Source: Alteribacter lacisalsi (GTDB lineage Bacteria; Bacillota; Bacilli; Bacillales; Salisediminibacteriaceae). From it: 64,000 nucleotides of DNA. Location of the stretch: assembly GCF_003226345.1 (NCBI RefSeq), contig NZ_PDOF01000001.1:1364001-1428000 (forward strand), in the 5' to 3' direction. Every line of letters begins with the position of its first letter. Position 1 is the stretch's first letter. Shown here piece by piece: positions 61,246-64,000 of this stretch. Below the pieces are notes generated by a model. That model saw nothing but the letters and a program-made list of their open reading frames with translations, did not search any database and was not told the DNA's origin. A program made the translations under genes and the position numbers.

Positions 61246-62637
61246 TTGTTTGCTGCCAATCTTGACACAAATGATATGCTTAACGCCATTCTCCACAGTA
61301 TTGATGAAGGAATTCATGCTGTAGACCGCAATGGCATGACCGTTTACTATAACCGCATTGCAGCAGAGCACGATGGTCTCGATGTTCACGATGTGCTTGG
61401 CAAACCGCTTCTCAGCGTGTTCCCTTCTTTATCAGAAGAAACCAGTACGCTTCTTCAGGTTATGGCAAGGGGTGAACCCATCTACAATCAGCCTCAGACC
61501 TACCGTAATATGAAAGGAAAGCTGATTGACACAGTTAACACCACACTTCCTCTTTATTCTGAAGGAGAAATTATCGGTTCACTTGAAATTGCCAAAGATC
61601 TGAGCCGTGTGAAGGATCTTTCCCTGAAGCTTTTGGATTTACAGGCGAAAGTCGACGACCGTTCTGCGAAAGCAAAAAAAGTGACAGGTAACGAGCGACT
61701 TTATACATTTGATCATATTCATTCTTCGTCAGACGAGATGAAAGAACTGATTCATAAAGCTGAAAAAGTCGCCCATACATCTTCCCCCGTCTTTGTCTAT
61801 GGAGAAACAGGAACAGGAAAAGAACTTCTCGTACAGTCCATTCACAATGCCTCTCAACGAAGGAATCAGCCGTTCATTTCGCAGAACTGTGCTGCAATCC
61901 CTGCCTCCCTTCTTGAAAGCATTTTGTTCGGTACTGCTAAAGGCAGCTTTACCGGTGCCGAGGAGCGGGAAGGTTTCTTTGAACTCGCCCATGGCGGTAC
62001 TCTGTTTCTGGATGAAGTGCACACGCTTCCTGTCGAGCTTCAGGCTAAACTGTTAAGGGTACTGGAAGATGGTATTGTCCGGAGAGTCGGCTCCAATCAA
62101 AGCTATCAGACGGATGTGAGAATTATAACAGCATCGAATGAAAACCCGGAAAAGCTCCTTTCTGAAAACAGGCTGAGAGCAGACCTTTATTACAGGCTGA
62201 ATGTCGTTTCATTTCGATTGCCGCCGCTTCGGGAGCGCCGCAGTGACATCCTGCTTTTGACCGAACACTTTATCTCAATGTTTAATTATAAATTCAACAA
62301 ACTGCTCGCCGGTATCTCAAAGGAAACGGAAGCGGTTCTCGTTTCATACGACTGGCCCGGCAATATCCGGGAACTGAAACATGCTGTCGAAGCAGCTATG
62401 AATATATCCGACACAGATACGATTGAACTGAACCATCTGCCCTCATATATTTCAGCCCGAAAATCCCAGAACCATTATTGTGGTATGTCCCTGAAGGATG
62501 AAGTGGAAAAGCATGAGAGGTCTCTTATTGAACGGGCACTGAAACAGACGGACGGAAACGTAAAAAAAACGGCCCGGATTCTGAATGTTCCCAGACAAAC
62601 ACTTCAGTATAAAATAAGCAAGTACCACCTTGAATAG
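61246..62637 (+). CDS. Sigma-54-dependent transcriptional activator (PAS, AAA+, Fis; RocR-like)
   Basis: A 463-residue enhancer-binding protein: PAS sensor domain (about 5-120; LHSIDEGIHAVDRNGMTVYYN), AAA+ domain with Walker A GETGTGKE (186-193), the sigma-54 contact loop GSFTGA (233-238, Ser for the usual Ala), Walker B GTLFLDEVHTL, and a Fis-type helix-turn-helix (about 420-463; DGNVKKTARILNVPRQTLQYKI). This is the RocR/ArgR-type activator order. Start is TTG 61246 after GGGAG. It lies directly before a sigma-54 promoter and kamA, which it should control. Confidence 0.92.
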   Translation: MFAANLDTNDMLNAILHSIDEGIHAVDRNGMTVYYNRIAAEHDGLDVHDVLGKPLLSVFPSLSEETSTLLQVMARGEPIYNQPQTYRNMKGKLIDTVNTTLPLYSEGEIIGSLEIAKDLSRVKDLSLKLLDLQAKVDDRSAKAKKVTGNERLYTFDHIHSSSDEMKELIHKAEKVAHTSSPVFVYGETGTGKELLVQSIHNASQRRNQPFISQNCAAIPASLLESILFGTAKGSFTGAEEREGFFELAHGGTLFLDEVHTLPVELQAKLLRVLEDGIVRRVGSNQSYQTDVRIITASNENPEKLLSENRLRADLYYRLNVVSFRLPPLRERRSDILLLTEHFISMFNYKFNKLLAGISKETEAVLVSYDWPGNIRELKHAVEAAMNISDTDTIELNHLPSYISARKSQNHYCGMSLKDEVEKHERSLIERALKQTDGNVKKTARILNVPRQTLQYKISKYHLE

Positions 62638-62672
62638 TGCCGATTATCCGGCACTATTTTTGTTTTTTTCAC
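62633..62672 (+). terminator. Terminator of the activator gene
   Basis: AATAGTGCCG-attatc-CGGCACTATT hairpin, followed by TTTGTTTTTTT; the stop codon lies in the stem. Confidence 0.88.
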
Positions 62673-62725
62673 AGAAGAATCTCTCCTATCGTGCGCAGTA
62701 AAAGGATTTGACTTAACGTGATCAT

Positions 62726-62743
62726 TTGGCACGGTCCTTGCAT
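62726..62743 (+). promoter_or_regulatory. Sigma-54 promoter of kamA
   Basis: TTGGCACGGTCCTTGCAT matches TTGGCACNNNNNTTGCW completely: GG of the -24 element (62728-62729) and GC of the -12 element (62740-62741) are in correct spacing, 43 bp before the kamA ATG. Confidence 0.9.
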
Positions 62744-62785
62744 TAACTATTACACGAGAATTTTTTACACAGGAGGAACGAACTG

Positions 62786-64000
62786 ATGAAAATGGATCTT
62801 TACAAACCTGCACGCCACTGGAAGGATATCGAGCTGTGGAAAGATGTACCTGAAGAAAAGTGGAACGACTGGATCTGGCAGCTGACAAATACGATCAGAA
62901 CCCTTGAGGACTTGAAAAAAGTCATTAATCTCACTCCTGAGGAAGAAGCGGGAGTAAAGATTTCAACCAAAACAATCCCATTAAATATTACACCCTATTA
63001 TGCTTCACTAATGAACCCCGACGATCCGCGCTGTCCGATCCGTATGCAGAGTGTCCCGATATCAAAGGAAATCGAAAAAACAAAATACGATCTTGAAGAC
63101 CCTCTTTCCGAGGACGATGATTCACCGGTACCGGGACTGACTCACCGTTACCCCGACCGCGTTCTTTTTCTCGTTACAAATCAGTGTTCAATGTACTGCC
63201 GGTACTGTACACGCCGCCGTTTCTCAGGTCAGATTGGCATGGGGGTGCCAAAAAAACAGCTGGACGGCGCTATTAACTATATCGCCTCAAATCCTGCCAT
63301 TCGTGACGTTCTGATCTCAGGTGGAGACGGACTCCTAATCAACGACCAGATCCTTGAGTACGTTCTTAAAAACCTTCGTGAGATCGATCACGTAGAGATC
63401 ATCCGGATCGGCACCCGTGCGCCTGTTGTTTTCCCACAACGGATTACAGAAAACCTCTGTAATATCCTTAAGAAATATCACCCTGTCTGGCTCAATACGC
63501 ACTTTAATACAAGTCTTGAGATTACGGAAGAATCAAAGAAAGCCTGTGAGATGCTTGCAGATTCAGGTGTACCCGTTGGTAACCAGGCTGTGATTCTCGC
63601 CGGTATTAATGACAGCGTCGGGATAATGAAAAAGCTAATGCACGATCTCGTTAAAATCCGTGTACGTCCGTACTACATTTATCAATGTGACCTGAGTGAG
63701 GGTATCGGTCATTTCCGTGCTCCGGTATCTAAAGGGCTCGAAATAATAGAAGGCCTCCGTGGTCATACTTCCGGTTATGCCGTTCCGGCATTTGTCGTTG
63801 ACGCACCAGGGGGAGGCGGAAAAATTACGCTCCAGCCTAACTATCTTATTTCCCAGAGCCACGATAAAGTGGTACTGCGTAACTTTGAAGGTGTCATTAC
63901 AACCTATCCGGAGCCGAAAAATTATAAGCCTGATACAGCTGAAGATTACTTCTATCAGCAATACGAGAAAAAAGAAGAAAAACGGATCGGCATTTCTGCC
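62786..64000 (+). CDS. kamA: Lysine 2,3-aminomutase (3' end beyond window)
   Basis: A radical-SAM, PLP-dependent enzyme that moves the 2-amino group of L-lysine to give beta-lysine. The 405 visible residues contain the CxxxCxxC cluster (Cys134, Cys138, Cys141 in QCSMYCRYCTRRRF), LISGGDGLLI and the PLP-binding Lys346 in DAPGGGGKITL. AGGAGG lies seven bases before ATG. Expression depends on the adjacent sigma-54 promoter. beta-Lysine can be acetylated to the osmolyte N-epsilon-acetyl-beta-lysine (AblA/AblB pathway) or catabolised; the partner gene would be outside. A glutamate 2,3-aminomutase specificity cannot be excluded by eye. Confidence 0.93.
   Translation, partial: MKMDLYKPARHWKDIELWKDVPEEKWNDWIWQLTNTIRTLEDLKKVINLTPEEEAGVKISTKTIPLNITPYYASLMNPDDPRCPIRMQSVPISKEIEKTKYDLEDPLSEDDDSPVPGLTHRYPDRVLFLVTNQCSMYCRYCTRRRFSGQIGMGVPKKQLDGAINYIASNPAIRDVLISGGDGLLINDQILEYVLKNLREIDHVEIIRIGTRAPVVFPQRITENLCNILKKYHPVWLNTHFNTSLEITEESKKACEMLADSGVPVGNQAVILAGINDSVGIMKKLMHDLVKIRVRPYYIYQCDLSEGIGHFRAPVSKGLEIIEGLRGHTSGYAVPAFVVDAPGGGGKITLQPNYLISQSHDKVVLRNFEGVITTYPEPKNYKPDTAEDYFYQQYEKKEEKRIGISA

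Noticed and set aside
1-64000. CRISPR arrays, tRNA or rRNA genes, prophage
   Set aside because: No regularly spaced direct repeats with unique spacers, no cloverleaf or rRNA words, and no phage structural or integrase genes were seen.

Overview
The window looks like a piece of chromosome from a low-to-mid GC, endospore-forming member of the Bacillaceae. I infer this from an H-type small acid-soluble spore protein (SspH), a LOV-STAS photoreceptor of the YtvA/PfyP type, homologues of YkuD, YkqA and PatA, a Bacillus-type Ku/LigD pair, many TTG and GTG starts preceded by strong AGGAGG-like ribosome binding sites, and frequent hairpin plus T-tract terminators. Genus cannot be fixed by eye. I see no rRNA, tRNA, CRISPR array, prophage or complete insertion sequence.

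Layout. 1-5980: 3' end of a Cu/Zn superoxide dismutase, a GNAT-like protein, an M20 peptidase, a CBS protein, an L,D-transpeptidase, Ohr and a LysM protein. 6052-16776: M3 oligopeptidase, a flavin-binding stress protein, MsrA, a nitrate/sulfonate/taurine-type ABC operon, a blue-light receptor, an HxlR regulator, pantothenate kinase and an ABC-F protein. 17088-22550: DUF3307-SatD pair with a tandem operator-like array, a flavin monooxygenase, SspH, a TVP38 protein and a ZIP transporter. 22661-25409: a peptide quorum-sensing cassette (NprR-like TPR regulator plus an overlooked 41-codon propeptide) divergent from a reductase. 25457-31571: a two-gene AddAB-like helicase-nuclease. 31844-39166: zinc-ribbon protein, DJ-1-like protein, CrtI-like desaturase and odhAB. 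39766-45240: a DNA-repair block (Ku, LigD, SRAP) and the patA-ykqA-SRAP operon. 45597-64000: esterase, D,D-carboxypeptidase, DUF4397 protein, P-loop ATPase, MsrA/MsrB, DUF523-DUF1722 proteins, fructosamine kinase, M19 dipeptidase, FumC, AcsA, a LysM cell-wall hydrolase, and a sigma-54 activator followed by a textbook sigma-54 promoter and lysine 2,3-aminomutase (cut by the window end).

Themes. Oxidative and damage defence recurs (SOD, Ohr, two MsrA, MsrB, NHEJ, SRAP, AddAB-like proteins, fructosamine kinase). Several genes concern the wall or spore (YkuD-like enzyme, LysM proteins, D,D-carboxypeptidase, SspH). TCA-linked enzymes (OdhAB, FumC, AcsA) are present, and odhA has a readable promoter with a CcpA-like site.

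The most noteworthy unexplained structures are the quorum-sensing cassette with its small peptide gene, short non-autonomous transposon-like elements with inverted ends and different 9-10 bp target duplications, the 29-bp-period operator array upstream of satD, a terminator-like hairpin that covers the ribosome binding site of ykuD, and the sigma-54 control of kamA.
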